From positions 186,001 to 250,000 of the forward strand of contig JBGAKR010000002.1 in NCBI GenBank assembly GCA_044224315.1: DNA of 64,000 bases, read 5' to 3'. This stretch comes from JAGXTF01 sp044224315 (lineage in GTDB: Bacteria > Bacteroidota > Bacteroidia > NS11-12g > UBA955). Below, in pieces: positions 44,034-52,042 of the stretch. Every line of letters begins with the position of its first letter. The stretch's first letter is position 1. The notes below the pieces were generated by a model that worked only from the letters and a program-made list of their open reading frames with translations, had not been told where the DNA came from and did not search any database. The position numbers were made by a program, and so were the translations under genes.

Positions 44034-44069
44034 AGCCCTTATACCTGCCAGTGTAAGGGCTATTTTTTT
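44034..44069 (+). terminator. Rho-independent terminator of sdhCAB
   Basis: AGCCCTTA-N12-TAAGGGCT followed by ATTTTTTT; 8-bp perfect stem. Confidence 0.85.
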
Positions 44070-44102
44070 GCCCCTTTTATACCGATTTTTTAAGTTTTGA
44101 AA

Positions 44103-44897
44103 TTAATTCTTCCTGTCTTTGTCCAGAAGGAATATCAGCCCTAAATCCAGGCTCAGTTGCGGAATCCACACTGTTTGGGTGCCACCCGAAGATGGCAACA
44201 CCGGCATTCTGAAACGTGGTTGAAGCAAGCCATGTATGTTTTTATACATGTAATAATCTGCCCTGAAACCCGCTTGGGCAAATACATTAAACCGAACCGG
44301 GGTTACTTGTTCGTCTTTAATATCAAAGGTATTGGTTCCTTGGGCTGTAAACCCCTGGGTAAATATGTGAACCCTGTCCTGTACCATCACAGCAGGAGCA
44401 AATCCAAAAAAGTACCACATGTCAAATTCTTTCAGATTGCCATATCCTTCTGCACTCTTATGCCACAAGATCGGCGCCTCAATATACCGGTATCGGTAAT
44501 CGTATCTAACACTGAGATTGGCCGCTTGCACCAACCCTGTGATATAACCTACCTGTGGATGTATCCAATCGCCCAGTTTTAAATTTTCAGCTACCCGTCT
44601 GTAGGTAAGCGTGGTATATGAAATTCCGATTGAAAAGGCATCGAATGCATTTTTTTTGGTGAAATACTGTATTCCAAAATTCATACTTTGCCCGGGCCTG
44701 TCGGCTTTATTCAGTGAATCTCTGAACTCTACTTTACCGGCTTTATAGGTTGAGGGCACTTTTACATCACCCAGAATTCTGAAGCCTAAAGCCGGCGCCG
44801 CTGAAAAGGTTAAATATCGGTCGGAACCGCGTTGCCCCAATAAAACATTGGCAGTAAATACAATAATTAAAACTGAGATTGCTTTTTTTATGTTCAT
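44103..44897 (-). CDS. Probable outer-membrane beta-barrel protein, unknown function
   Basis: 264 residues with signal peptide (MNIKKAISVLIIVFTANVLLGQ). Strand-like segments recur ('YLTFSAAPALGFRIL', 'FSIGISYTTLTYRRV', 'ANLSVRYDYRYRYIEAPILW', 'FNVFAQAGFRADYYMY', 'IPQLSLDLGLIFLL'), suggesting a porin-like or PorT-type barrel. Not assigned to a named family. The ATG is 2 nt after the stop of the MATE gene, so the two are co-transcribed. Confidence 0.7.
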   Translation of the reverse strand: MNIKKAISVLIIVFTANVLLGQRGSDRYLTFSAAPALGFRILGDVKVPSTYKAGKVEFRDSLNKADRPGQSMNFGIQYFTKKNAFDAFSIGISYTTLTYRRVAENLKLGDWIHPQVGYITGLVQAANLSVRYDYRYRYIEAPILWHKSAEGYGNLKEFDMWYFFGFAPAVMVQDRVHIFTQGFTAQGTNTFDIKDEQVTPVRFNVFAQAGFRADYYMYKNIHGLLQPRFRMPVLPSSGGTQTVWIPQLSLDLGLIFLLDKDRKN

Positions 44898-44899
44898 TT

Positions 44900-46255
44900 T
44901 CAGTACTCAAAAATAAGTGAACGCTGACGCAAATAAAACCGAATTACACCTGAAATAGCAGCCACAAACAAACCGATGGTAAAGCCAAGCCATACTCCAT
45001 ATACATCTCCTTCCAAAACTTTTCCCAAATAATAGGATAATGGCAACGAAACCACCCAATAAGACATAACCGATATTATGGATGCCCAATTTACATCTGT
45101 GATTCCGCGCAATAAATTCATAGCTCCCGCTTGAATGCCATCGGCTACCTGAAAAATTGCTGCCAGCATTAACAATGGAACCACAAATTCCATCACATCG
45201 GGGGTAACCCCATATGCCGTGGCTATAATTTTACTTCCAAAAATGAAAAACAGTGCATTGATTAACTCAAATACCGCAATCAGCAAAAAAACCGCATTGC
45301 CTATGCGTTTTATTTTTTTCTTGTTTTCTTCACCAAAGGCATTTCCAACCATTATAGAACCGGCAATGGCAAACCCACTTACAATCATATAGGTAACGGA
45401 GGCCACATTTAAAGCCACCGCATGTGCTGCCAGCCGTTTGGCACCCCACCAGCCCACCATTATCCCCGAAACACTGAAACAAGCCCATTCAGCAAAGGTT
45501 TGCAATGCTATGGGCAAACCCATACGCCAAATTACAGGCAACTCGGCCCACACTTGTTTAAAATTGGGAAAATCGGCCGGGCGATATTTAGCCATAAACC
45601 CACCATACCGCACATACCACAAACTACCAAGGGCCATACAAATACGCGAAATAAGGGTAGCATAGGCAGCCCCATTCATTCCCAGCGCCGGGAAACCCAG
45701 GTTGCCATAAATCATTACCCAGTTTAAAAAAATATTGAGACCCAAGCCCCCAAAAGTGGTAACCATGGCTACTTTGGTATGTCCCAACCCGTCGGTAAAC
45801 TGACGCACTGCAATGGTTATAAGCATAGGCAATATGCTAAAATTAAGAATGCGCAAAAATCCCGGGGCTAGCGCTGTAACTTTTGCATCTTGCCCGAGTG
45901 CAGAAAAATTAGAGGCAATTAATTCCAGTATAATAAACTGCACTGCAAACATGATCAGCGATACCAGCAAACCCGCCCTATAGGTAATAAAACTATCGCT
46001 GGCACGCCCCTCACCTACTTTAATACTTACAACAGTGCTTACGGCAAACAACACTCCAAAACTGAGACCCGAGAGCATAAAAAATATATTATTGGCCTGA
46101 TTGGCACTGGCCAGCACATCACTGCCCAATCTGCCTACCATAATAGTATCGGCCACGCCCATTAAAATAATCCCGAGTTGCCCCAAAATAATCGGATACG
46201 ATAATTTTAACGCTTCCTTGATTTCGATCTGATAAGTAACAAACGGATTTTTCAA
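44900..46255 (-). CDS. MATE-family multidrug/cation efflux transporter
   Basis: 451 residues with 12 predicted membrane helices in two homologous halves ('SYPIILGQLGIILMGVADTIMVGRLG' opening, 'RMGLPIALQTFAEWACFSVSGIMVGWWG' opening the second). MATE proteins expel drugs or metabolites using Na+ or H+. The start is a TTG codon at 46255; a perfect TATTTTTG box lies 8 nt upstream (46264-46271). Co-transcribed with the barrel gene downstream. Confidence 0.92.
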   Translation of the reverse strand: MKNPFVTYQIEIKEALKLSYPIILGQLGIILMGVADTIMVGRLGSDVLASANQANNIFFMLSGLSFGVLFAVSTVVSIKVGEGRASDSFITYRAGLLVSLIMFAVQFIILELIASNFSALGQDAKVTALAPGFLRILNFSILPMLITIAVRQFTDGLGHTKVAMVTTFGGLGLNIFLNWVMIYGNLGFPALGMNGAAYATLISRICMALGSLWYVRYGGFMAKYRPADFPNFKQVWAELPVIWRMGLPIALQTFAEWACFSVSGIMVGWWGAKRLAAHAVALNVASVTYMIVSGFAIAGSIMVGNAFGEENKKKIKRIGNAVFLLIAVFELINALFFIFGSKIIATAYGVTPDVMEFVVPLLMLAAIFQVADGIQAGAMNLLRGITDVNWASIISVMSYWVVSLPLSYYLGKVLEGDVYGVWLGFTIGLFVAAISGVIRFYLRQRSLIFEY

Positions 46256-46263
46256 AAGGGCTG

Positions 46264-46271
46264 CAAAAATA
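46264..46271 (-). promoter_or_regulatory. -7 promoter element of the MATE gene
   Basis: Reverse complement TATTTTTG, 8 nt before the TTG start at 46255. Confidence 0.5.
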
Positions 46272-46327
46272 AGACCTTATGGCTTAGCCTCCATCAAAAC
46301 CGCCATGATGAATCATCCGGGATAAAC

Positions 46328-46335
46328 TAACTTTG
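46328..46335 (+). promoter_or_regulatory. -7 promoter element of the RluA-family gene
   Basis: TAACTTTG, 8 nt before the TTG start at 46344; divergent with the MATE promoter 57 nt away. Confidence 0.5.
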
Positions 46336-46343
46336 CCAGCGTT

Positions 46344-47012
46344 TTGCTTGAAATCCTTTTTGAAGACAACCATTTAATAGCGGTAAACAAACCGGCTGGG
46401 CTGGCCGTGCAAGGCGATAGCACCGGCGACGAACATTTGCTGGATGTAGTGGCTGCCTATCTCAAAAAAAAATACAATAAACCGGGAGATGCGTTTGTGG
46501 GCCTCATTCACCGATTAGATCGCCCTGTGAGTGGGGTGGTAATTTTGGCCAAAACTTCCAAAGCGCTGGCACGAATGAATGAACAGTTCAGGGAAAAACG
46601 CACGGTTAAAATTTATCACGCTTTATCGGAGGGCAGCTTTCAGGAAAATCAGGGTACTTTAATCCACTACCTGGGCAAAGACGCTAAAACGCACCGGGCA
46701 CTCACCTACTTAAAACCCAAAGCCGGCGCCAAAGAAGCTGTATTGCATTACCAACTTATTTCATCGGTAAACAGTTTTCAATTGTACGAGGTAAGCCTGG
46801 AAACAGGCCGATTTCACCAAATCAGGGCCCAGTTTGCAAAAGCCGGTGTACCCTTGCTGGGCGATGTTAAGTACGGCGCCGGCAAACCCCTGCCCGACCG
46901 CAGCATAGGGTTGCATGCACGCAGCCTGGAGTTCGACCACCCTGTTACCAAAGAACGCATTTCAATTCAGGCAAACTACCCAAAAGCGCCCCATTGGCAG
47001 CGGTTTAGTTGA
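46344..47012 (+). CDS. RluA-family pseudouridine synthase
   Basis: 222 residues. Catalytic motif 'GLIHRLDRPVSGVVILAKT' (Asp of HRLD) lies near residue 53, and 'LETGRFHQIRAQFA' completes the active site. There is no N-terminal S4 RNA-binding domain, so it is the short RluA-like form; the RNA target is not predictable. The frame opens at TTG 46344; the only upstream in-frame ATG codons (46305, 46308) are cut off by a TAA, so TTG is the likely start. Convergent with the ATL gene one nt away. Confidence 0.9.
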   Translation: MLEILFEDNHLIAVNKPAGLAVQGDSTGDEHLLDVVAAYLKKKYNKPGDAFVGLIHRLDRPVSGVVILAKTSKALARMNEQFREKRTVKIYHALSEGSFQENQGTLIHYLGKDAKTHRALTYLKPKAGAKEAVLHYQLISSVNSFQLYEVSLETGRFHQIRAQFAKAGVPLLGDVKYGAGKPLPDRSIGLHARSLEFDHPVTKERISIQANYPKAPHWQRFS

Positions 47013-47013
47013 T

Positions 47014-47352
47014 TTATAGCTTCAACTCCTCCGCCGGGTCCCAAAAATGGACTTTAAAATTTACAACCCTATCGTTTTTTACCGCTATTCCCTCTGCTTC
47101 CAATAATTTTTGCATTTCATTTCCGGGTCCGAAATGGGCTTTTCCGGTAAGCATTCCTAAGCGGTTTACAACCCTATGGGCTGGAATTTTCTGTGAGGAC
47201 GTATGGCTGCTGTTCATTGCCCAACCTACCATTCGGCTACTTTTACCTGTGCCTAAATACCGGGCAATGGCACCGTATGAAGTCACCCTTCCGGGGGGAA
47301 TATTTTTCACTATTTCGAAGACCTCTTCAAAAAATGACATGTTTGTGTTCAT
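47014..47352 (-). CDS. Alkyltransferase-like (ATL) DNA-repair protein
   Basis: 112 residues, the C-terminal half of methylguanine-DNA methyltransferase. 'IPPGRVTSYGAIARYLG' (DNA-binding helix) and 'SSRMVGWAMNSS' are conserved, but the active-site PCHRV is PAHRV (A58 instead of Cys), so it cannot accept an alkyl group. ATL proteins bind O6-alkylguanine and flag it for nucleotide excision repair. The ATG at 47340 (second Met) is an equally possible start. Confidence 0.9.
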   Translation of the reverse strand: MNTNMSFFEEVFEIVKNIPPGRVTSYGAIARYLGTGKSSRMVGWAMNSSHTSSQKIPAHRVVNRLGMLTGKAHFGPGNEMQKLLEAEGIAVKNDRVVNFKVHFWDPAEELKL

Positions 47353-47407
47353 TCAAGCAACTGTTTTGGAACAAAATTTGTCTAAACAATTCGAACACGC
47401 AACCAAA

Positions 47408-48955
47408 ATGGGTAAAAAATACTTTTTCGCACTCGCTTTAGCAGTTTTTGGCGCAAATGCAATCAATGCGCAAATCACCCCTTACAAAAGGAGCACACCA
47501 CCCGTAAAGCCAAACTATATAGGCGCTTATCCCAAATTAAAAAGTGCCAAGGCATGGGATGGCCGAGAACCGGGTAATTACTCGTTGAAATTTTTGGTAA
47601 AAGGCGTAAAACCAGGCGATACGGTATACCTGGCCGATTACCACCTGGATGGCAAATACCTGCGCGATACAGCCATTGCAGATAACAAAGGACTGGCCAA
47701 CTTTACCGGTACCCGCAAATTGCAACGCGGTTTTTACCTGTTTGTATTACCCCAGCGCAGGGATTATTTCGAATTTATTGTAGACGACGACCAGGATTTT
47801 CAGATTAATACCGATACTGCATACTGGACCCGCGATTACTGGACCAAAATGAAAGTAACAGGGTCTGTTGAAAATAGCAGCTACCTGGCCTACCAACTGG
47901 GTAAATCAAAAATTGTAGAACAGATTATTCAGATTGATGAAAAACTTAAAACCGACACCTTACCCGCACAGAAAAAAGCCCTGGAAGCCAAACGCATCGC
48001 TTTACTGACTCAAAAAGGCAACTACGATTCGGTTTATATTGCTAAAAACCCAAGCCACCTGCTTAGCCATTTCCTTTATGCCATGGAAGATGTGCAGGTT
48101 CCACTTGATATTCAAAACAGCAAAGACAGCTCAGCCCCTTACAAATACTACAAAACCCACTATTGGGATCATATCGACTTCAACGAAGACGGCCTGGTGC
48201 GTGTACCCCTGAACATACTGAAACAAAAACTCGATTTCTATTTCGATAAAGTAATTCCACCAGATGCCGATACCTGCATTAAAACCATGGAATTTTTGCT
48301 GGCCAAAACTGCCAATACCATCGATTTTGAAAAATATCTGATCTGGTACCTTACCAACCGCTTTGAAACCAGCAATATAATGGGAATGGACAAGGCATTT
48401 GTATTTACAGCACGTGCTACCTACTGCGCTGGCAAAGCCTGGTGGGTTGATTCGGTAACCGTACAACACATGTGCGACAACGCCCGCGACCGCAGCTGGA
48501 CCCTCATAGGCAACGATGCCCCTCCAATGGAACTAGCCGATAAAGACGGCAACTGGGTGCGCACGAACGACATAAAAGCGCCCTACACCATTATCATTTT
48601 CTGGGATCCTACCTGCGGACACTGCCGCGAGGTAATGCCTAAACTGGCAAAAATACTGGCCGAAAACAAAGATAAAGGCTGGAAAGTAGTGGCCCTAGCC
48701 CCCATGGATAAGAAAAAAGAATGGTTGGAATATCAGAAAGAGCACCCAGAAATGTCTGACTTTATCCATCTCATGCGCGGCGAAGTAAGAAGCCAGGAAT
48801 GGGCCGACAATCTGCGCAAATACTATGTAATTGCCAGCCCTACCATTTTTATTTTAAACGATAAAAAAGTGATTGAGGCCAATCGCATTGATGTAGATAA
48901 AATCGTTGATTTCATTGATCACCTGAATAAGGTGCGCATGAAAAAATCAAACTAA
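47408..48955 (+). CDS. Secreted TlpA-like thioredoxin-domain protein (DUF5106-like)
   Basis: 515 residues from the ATG at 47408, which starts the signal peptide MGKKYFFALALAVFGANAINAQ; the open frame upstream overlaps the antisense ATL gene and is not coding. The N-terminal half (~55-360) contains a beta-sandwich like the DUF4369 type ('LKFLVKGVKPGDTVYLADYHLDG') followed by helical DUF5106-like sequence. The C-terminal ~145 residues are a TlpA/AhpC-type thioredoxin with active site C403-G-H-C406 ('FWDPTCGHCREVMPK'). Expected in the periplasm or outer membrane as a thiol-disulfide oxidoreductase. Confidence 0.88.
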   Translation: MGKKYFFALALAVFGANAINAQITPYKRSTPPVKPNYIGAYPKLKSAKAWDGREPGNYSLKFLVKGVKPGDTVYLADYHLDGKYLRDTAIADNKGLANFTGTRKLQRGFYLFVLPQRRDYFEFIVDDDQDFQINTDTAYWTRDYWTKMKVTGSVENSSYLAYQLGKSKIVEQIIQIDEKLKTDTLPAQKKALEAKRIALLTQKGNYDSVYIAKNPSHLLSHFLYAMEDVQVPLDIQNSKDSSAPYKYYKTHYWDHIDFNEDGLVRVPLNILKQKLDFYFDKVIPPDADTCIKTMEFLLAKTANTIDFEKYLIWYLTNRFETSNIMGMDKAFVFTARATYCAGKAWWVDSVTVQHMCDNARDRSWTLIGNDAPPMELADKDGNWVRTNDIKAPYTIIIFWDPTCGHCREVMPKLAKILAENKDKGWKVVALAPMDKKKEWLEYQKEHPEMSDFIHLMRGEVRSQEWADNLRKYYVIASPTIFILNDKKVIEANRIDVDKIVDFIDHLNKVRMKKSN

Positions 48956-48956
48956 T

Positions 48957-49574
48957 CTATTTGGTGATTTTGCGGTACAACTTTTTTGTATCGCGCCACA
49001 GTGTACCGGTCATTATTGTAAATCCACCCGAGTAATAGGGTCCGGCAAAACCTTGTCCGTTTACAGGGCTGAACCTGATTCCATAACCCAGGTAAAACCC
49101 AAAGTAGCGCAAAAAACGCACGGTACCAGAAATGCCGCATTCCATAGGGATGATACGTTTCTTTATCTGCTCGGTGCTGCCATCGGCATGGCGTATGGTT
49201 TTTAATTCGCGTCCATAACCCAGCTGCCAGGTAGTAACCAACTGCCAACGCCAGGTTTGATATAGGTAATAATCAAAAGTAGAACTTTGGTAAGCATAGT
49301 TGCTGTAAAACGAGTCCTGATCCTTTACCAGCCGCAGATTGGTGCTGTATAAGCCGGTGTAGAAACCTATTTTCCAGTAATCAAAACCAAAGCGTGCTCC
49401 GGTAATTGTAACCGGGTGCCCGCTGATAAAGGATTGGCGTCCATCCAGGCCCACCGCCAAATCGGGTTTGCGCCGCATATAATGCCTGAAACTATCTGCG
49501 GGGCTCCATTTCCCCTGCCCGGCCAGCAACATGGGCAATCCAAACAATGCTATAATTAAAAACTTTTTCAGCAC
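48957..49574 (-). CDS. Probable outer-membrane beta-barrel protein, unknown function
   Basis: About 205 residues if translation starts at GTG 49574, which opens a signal-like stretch (VLKKFLIIALFGLPMLLAGQ); an ATG at 49643 gives 228 residues but lies upstream of a TACATTTG box (49577-49584). A CTG at 49571 would also fit a leaderless start. The body has barrel-like strands ('FGFDYWKIGFYTGLYSTNLRL', 'YYLYQTWRWQLVTTWQLGYG', 'FLRYFGFYLGYGIRFSPV'). No family recognised. The start codon is not settled. Confidence 0.6.
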   Translation of the reverse strand: MLKKFLIIALFGLPMLLAGQGKWSPADSFRHYMRRKPDLAVGLDGRQSFISGHPVTITGARFGFDYWKIGFYTGLYSTNLRLVKDQDSFYSNYAYQSSTFDYYLYQTWRWQLVTTWQLGYGRELKTIRHADGSTEQIKKRIIPMECGISGTVRFLRYFGFYLGYGIRFSPVNGQGFAGPYYSGGFTIMTGTLWRDTKKLYRKITK

Positions 49575-49576
49575 AG

Positions 49577-49584
49577 CAAATGTA
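49577..49584 (-). promoter_or_regulatory. -7 promoter element, start-codon choice ambiguous
   Basis: Reverse complement TACATTTG. GTG follows after 2 nt and CTG after 5 nt; 5 nt is the spacing seen at other presumed leaderless genes here. Confidence 0.4.
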
Positions 49585-49714
49585 ATAACGCAAAAGCCAA
49601 CCCTTTTCACATGTTTGGGTAGTGTGTTGAAATGGGAACACAAAAATTTCAGAAATTAAATAATTTGAAGCTTTAAATAATAATTTCTAATGACATCAAA
49701 AGCTAAAACAAAAA

Positions 49715-49744
49715 AAAACCAAAACTTGTGTTCTGGTTTTTTTT
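49715..49744 (-). terminator. Second, degenerate copy of the tRNA-Phe terminator
   Basis: CCAGAAC-ACAA-GTTTTGG followed by nine T (minus strand). It differs from the terminator at 50101-50133 at two positions in the hairpin region and carries the same adjoining tRNA acceptor sequence. Confidence 0.6.
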
Positions 49745-49757
49745 GTGGTGCGGGAGG
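49719..49757. repeat. Direct repeat, copy A (tRNA-Phe 3' end + terminator)
   Basis: 39 nt, 37 identical to 50108-50146. It contains the terminator hairpin and 11 nt of the tRNA-Phe 3' end (GGTGCGGGAGG on the plus strand). The repeat unit is 389 nt. Confidence 0.85.
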
Positions 49758-49831
49758 CCCAGACGATTCGCTTTCTGCGAATGTCTGGATCCGGATTTCA
49801 GGTATAGCCTGAACATCCGGAGAATCGCACT
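49747..49831 (-). ncRNA. Predicted three-way-junction RNA element next to the GIY-YIG gene
   Basis: Two hairpins, each a 12-bp stem with one bulged base (49759-49788 with loop TTTCT; 49791-49820 with loop TATAG), are enclosed by a 5-6 bp stem pairing 49748-49752 with 49826-49830. The enclosing stem uses the acceptor sequence copied from tRNA-Phe. The element begins at the GIY-YIG stop codon and ends at the copied terminator. Structure is read from complementarity; expression and function are unknown. Confidence 0.5.
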
Positions 49832-50094
49832 TAATAAGGCAATTTTCCACCATATTTTAATATAAAACTTTCAAGTCTTACCCTTGTGGTAATATTCTTT
49901 AATTTCAACTCTAATTGCCTCGCTTCGCGAATAGTTGATTTTTCAATTACTAATACTAGTTGCCAGGGGACACCACTTTTAGTAAAACGCTGCTTACCTG
50001 AATTATGTTCTTGCAACCTACGCGCTAAATCCTTGGTGCTCCCTTTGTAATACATATTCAATTTCTGAGAATATAAAATGTATACAAATGCCAT
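49831..50094 (-). CDS. Small GIY-YIG nuclease-domain protein
   Basis: 87 residues, a single GIY-YIG domain. The motif is present in variant form: VYI at 4-6 and YKG at 16-18 ('YYKGSTKDLARRLQEHN'), with the catalytic Arg in LARRLQ and a probable catalytic Glu in 'IREARQLELKLK'. No DNA-binding domain is attached. The gene sits 40 nt downstream of tRNA-Phe on the same strand, between two copies of the tRNA 3' end and terminator, so it looks like the cargo of a small mobile or formerly mobile unit. Activity is not certain because the first motif residue is Val instead of Gly. Confidence 0.85.
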   Translation of the reverse strand: MAFVYILYSQKLNMYYKGSTKDLARRLQEHNSGKQRFTKSGVPWQLVLVIEKSTIREARQLELKLKNITTRVRLESFILKYGGKLPY

Positions 50095-50100
50095 TTAAAC

Positions 50101-50133
50101 AAAAAACCCAAAACTTGTGTTTTGGGTTTTTTT
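50101..50133. terminator. Terminator of tRNA-Phe
   Basis: CCCAAAAC-TTGT-GTTTTGGG, 8-bp perfect stem with six A before it and seven T after it, so it can work in both directions. It begins 1-2 nt after the tRNA 3' end. Confidence 0.85.
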
Positions 50134-50146
50134 GTGGTGCGGGAGG
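50108..50146. repeat. Direct repeat, copy B (tRNA-Phe 3' end + terminator)
   Basis: Original-looking copy: the 3' end of the functional tRNA-Phe gene plus its terminator. 37 of 39 nt match copy A at 49719-49757. Confidence 0.85.
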
Positions 50147-50207
50147 GAATCGAACCCCCGACACAAGGATTTTCAATCCTTTGCTCTACCGACTGAGCTA
50201 CCGCACC
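50135..50207 (-). tRNA. tRNA-Phe (anticodon GAA)
   Basis: 73 nt. Acceptor stem GGTGCGG/CCGCACC, D arm GCTC-AGTCGGTA-GAGC, anticodon arm AAGGA-TTGAAAA-TCCTT with GAA at 34-36, 5-nt variable loop, T arm GGGGG-TTCGATT-CCCTC, discriminator A. All stems pair (one G-T in the T stem). The 3' CCA is not encoded. Confidence 0.97.
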
Positions 50208-50278
50208 TCGGGAAACGAGGGTGCAAAAATAAGGATTTTGGTTATACCTTGCAAAGCCAAATTTAAAAAAGAAACAAA

Positions 50279-50623
50279 ATGCACCCTAAAGTTGAGGAAT
50301 TTAATGACTACCGCCAGCGGATGAACGAAAAAATACTGGATGCCGACAACCTGGTGTTGAAGCGCCTTTTTAACCTGGATACAAACACATACGCCGAAGG
50401 GGCTCTCTCTGTAAAAACCAAGGAAATGTTGGGCCTTGTGGCCAGCCTGGTGTTGCGCTGCGATGATTGTGTGAAATACCACCTGGGCAAATGCCATGAG
50501 CTGAATACTTCTACCGCCGAAATGTTTGAGATTCTTGCAGTAGCCAATATAGTGGGCGGCACCATCGTAATTCCACATACCCGCCGCGCTGTGGAGTATT
50601 GGGAGGCCTTGCAGCAATCCTGA
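50279..50623 (+). CDS. Carboxymuconolactone decarboxylase/AhpD-like protein
   Basis: 114 residues, the usual size. The AhpD-type motif C61-D-D-C64-V-K-Y-H68 ('CDDCVKYHL') indicates a peroxidatic/resolving cysteine pair with a proton-relay His, and 'EMFEILAVANIVGGTIVIPH' completes the fold. Likely cytoplasmic peroxide or alkylhydroperoxide defence; reductant unknown. Start at the ATG 50279; 71 nt from tRNA-Phe on the opposite strand. Confidence 0.88.
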   Translation: MHPKVEEFNDYRQRMNEKILDADNLVLKRLFNLDTNTYAEGALSVKTKEMLGLVASLVLRCDDCVKYHLGKCHELNTSTAEMFEILAVANIVGGTIVIPHTRRAVEYWEALQQS

Positions 50624-50707
50624 ATTGTCATATTTTCTGAATTTTAGGAATATGGGCTAACTTGTGGAAATCCATTAGCCCTAAAACGCGTATTTTGTAA
50701 CCCATAT

Positions 50708-52015
50708 ATGTTATTTCGTGGTGTAGCTCTTGCCCTGATTGCACTTTTATCAAATTCGCTCAGCGCCCAATTTGATCTTTTAGTAGTAACAAACAACAAT
50801 GTAAGTACCTGGAAAATAAAAAACACGGATACAGTTGCGCATAAAATCACATCCGTATCCTTGCGATTTTTTCACCAAAAACCAGGTATTATTTTTACCC
50901 CGGCCATCACTTTTCCCGGAGGTGGTAAGTTTCAATTCAAGGGCAACTTTAATGGATCTGCAGGTTATGCCTTTAAATACAAAACCATTCACATCATTGG
51001 CTTAGACACCCTGCTTCCTGCAGGCGGCCAGGCAATTGCAAGCATCACCACCAACGAAGGCGATTATAAAGACACCATTTTAGCCGCAGGTGTAAAAGTG
51101 TATTACACAGACAACTCCGTGTCCAAATCGGCCGATGCCTTCCCCGCCGGTCTATCAACCTGCCCAACTGAAGCGGTATTTATCAACGCCGGATCCGGTA
51201 ATAGCGGCATTAAACTAGGCAGCAGTGCAGCCCAAAACCTGCATGCATCTGTGTGTGAAACCCAATTGGTGGCCATCGCTTTCGATAATAAAACACTGTT
51301 GCGAAAACCCGTAGGCAATCATATCCCACACTGCGCTGCAGGCCGCAAATGGACTACTTTTGGCAATGCCACAGACTATCAGGTTTACTACACTTTTAAT
51401 ATTACCCAGGCTACAGGCCGCTTACAATTTGACAGCTTTGTAAACGACCTCAATACCGGCGACTATCTGGCACTTACTAATACCGCTATGGTATCAATGC
51501 AATGTTATGATTCTATTGCTAATAGTCTCAAAAAAATTGGCTATGCACCCATCCGTATGGGCGATACTACCGGCTATATTTCCATCATTGGCAAAAAGGG
51601 CGCCAACGAGGGAGAAGCAAGCTATAATTATTGCAAAGACCCCCATGGTACCTGCTATATTTCTATGGAACAAAGCCTTACCCAGAATGATGTTTCGGCA
51701 ACCATTATAGATTTTAGCAGTTGTTATGAACCCATGCAACAGGTTTTAGAAAAAACCACTACCAATGGGGCAACCTCAGTAGTAAAGCACAATTTACAGG
51801 CCTATCCAAATCCAACCAAAAATGGTTGGACCCTGGCCAATATCGAACCTGGATTTGCTTACACCATACGCAATGCCCAGGGCACCATAGTTCAGGCCTG
51901 CAACCGCAGTGCAAGCCCTTTTGTCAGCGCCGAAAATCTGCAAGCAGGCATTTACTTCATTACTGTATCCCATCTCAATTACCAATCTTCCCTAAGAATT
52001 ATGAAATTAGAATAA
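50708..52015 (+). CDS. Secreted protein with T9SS type A sorting domain
   Basis: 435 residues with signal peptide (MLFRGVALALIALLSNSLSAQ). Residues ~22-135 resemble an Ig/CBM-like beta domain ('WKIKNTDTVAHKITSVSLRFF'), then a second beta-rich region with three or four Cys ('CDSI..CYD', 'YNYCKDPHGTCYISM'). The last ~75 residues are a type A sorting domain ('LQAYPNPTKNGWTL ... GIYFITVSHLNYQSSLRIMKLE'). Exported by the type IX system; role unknown. Confidence 0.85.
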   Translation: MLFRGVALALIALLSNSLSAQFDLLVVTNNNVSTWKIKNTDTVAHKITSVSLRFFHQKPGIIFTPAITFPGGGKFQFKGNFNGSAGYAFKYKTIHIIGLDTLLPAGGQAIASITTNEGDYKDTILAAGVKVYYTDNSVSKSADAFPAGLSTCPTEAVFINAGSGNSGIKLGSSAAQNLHASVCETQLVAIAFDNKTLLRKPVGNHIPHCAAGRKWTTFGNATDYQVYYTFNITQATGRLQFDSFVNDLNTGDYLALTNTAMVSMQCYDSIANSLKKIGYAPIRMGDTTGYISIIGKKGANEGEASYNYCKDPHGTCYISMEQSLTQNDVSATIIDFSSCYEPMQQVLEKTTTNGATSVVKHNLQAYPNPTKNGWTLANIEPGFAYTIRNAQGTIVQACNRSASPFVSAENLQAGIYFITVSHLNYQSSLRIMKLE

Positions 52016-52042
52016 AACTGAAAATTATGTAATCTACCCTCT

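Noticed and set aside
47009..47407. Upstream in-frame extension of the TlpA-like gene
   Set aside because: It lies antisense to the conserved ATL gene and precedes the signal peptide; coding here is not credible.
49656..49853. 65-residue minus-strand frame with 'SSGPPAPQKKPEHKFWFF'
   Set aside because: It runs through the copied tRNA 3' end, the terminator and the predicted structured RNA, so it is a by-product of the repeat, not a gene.
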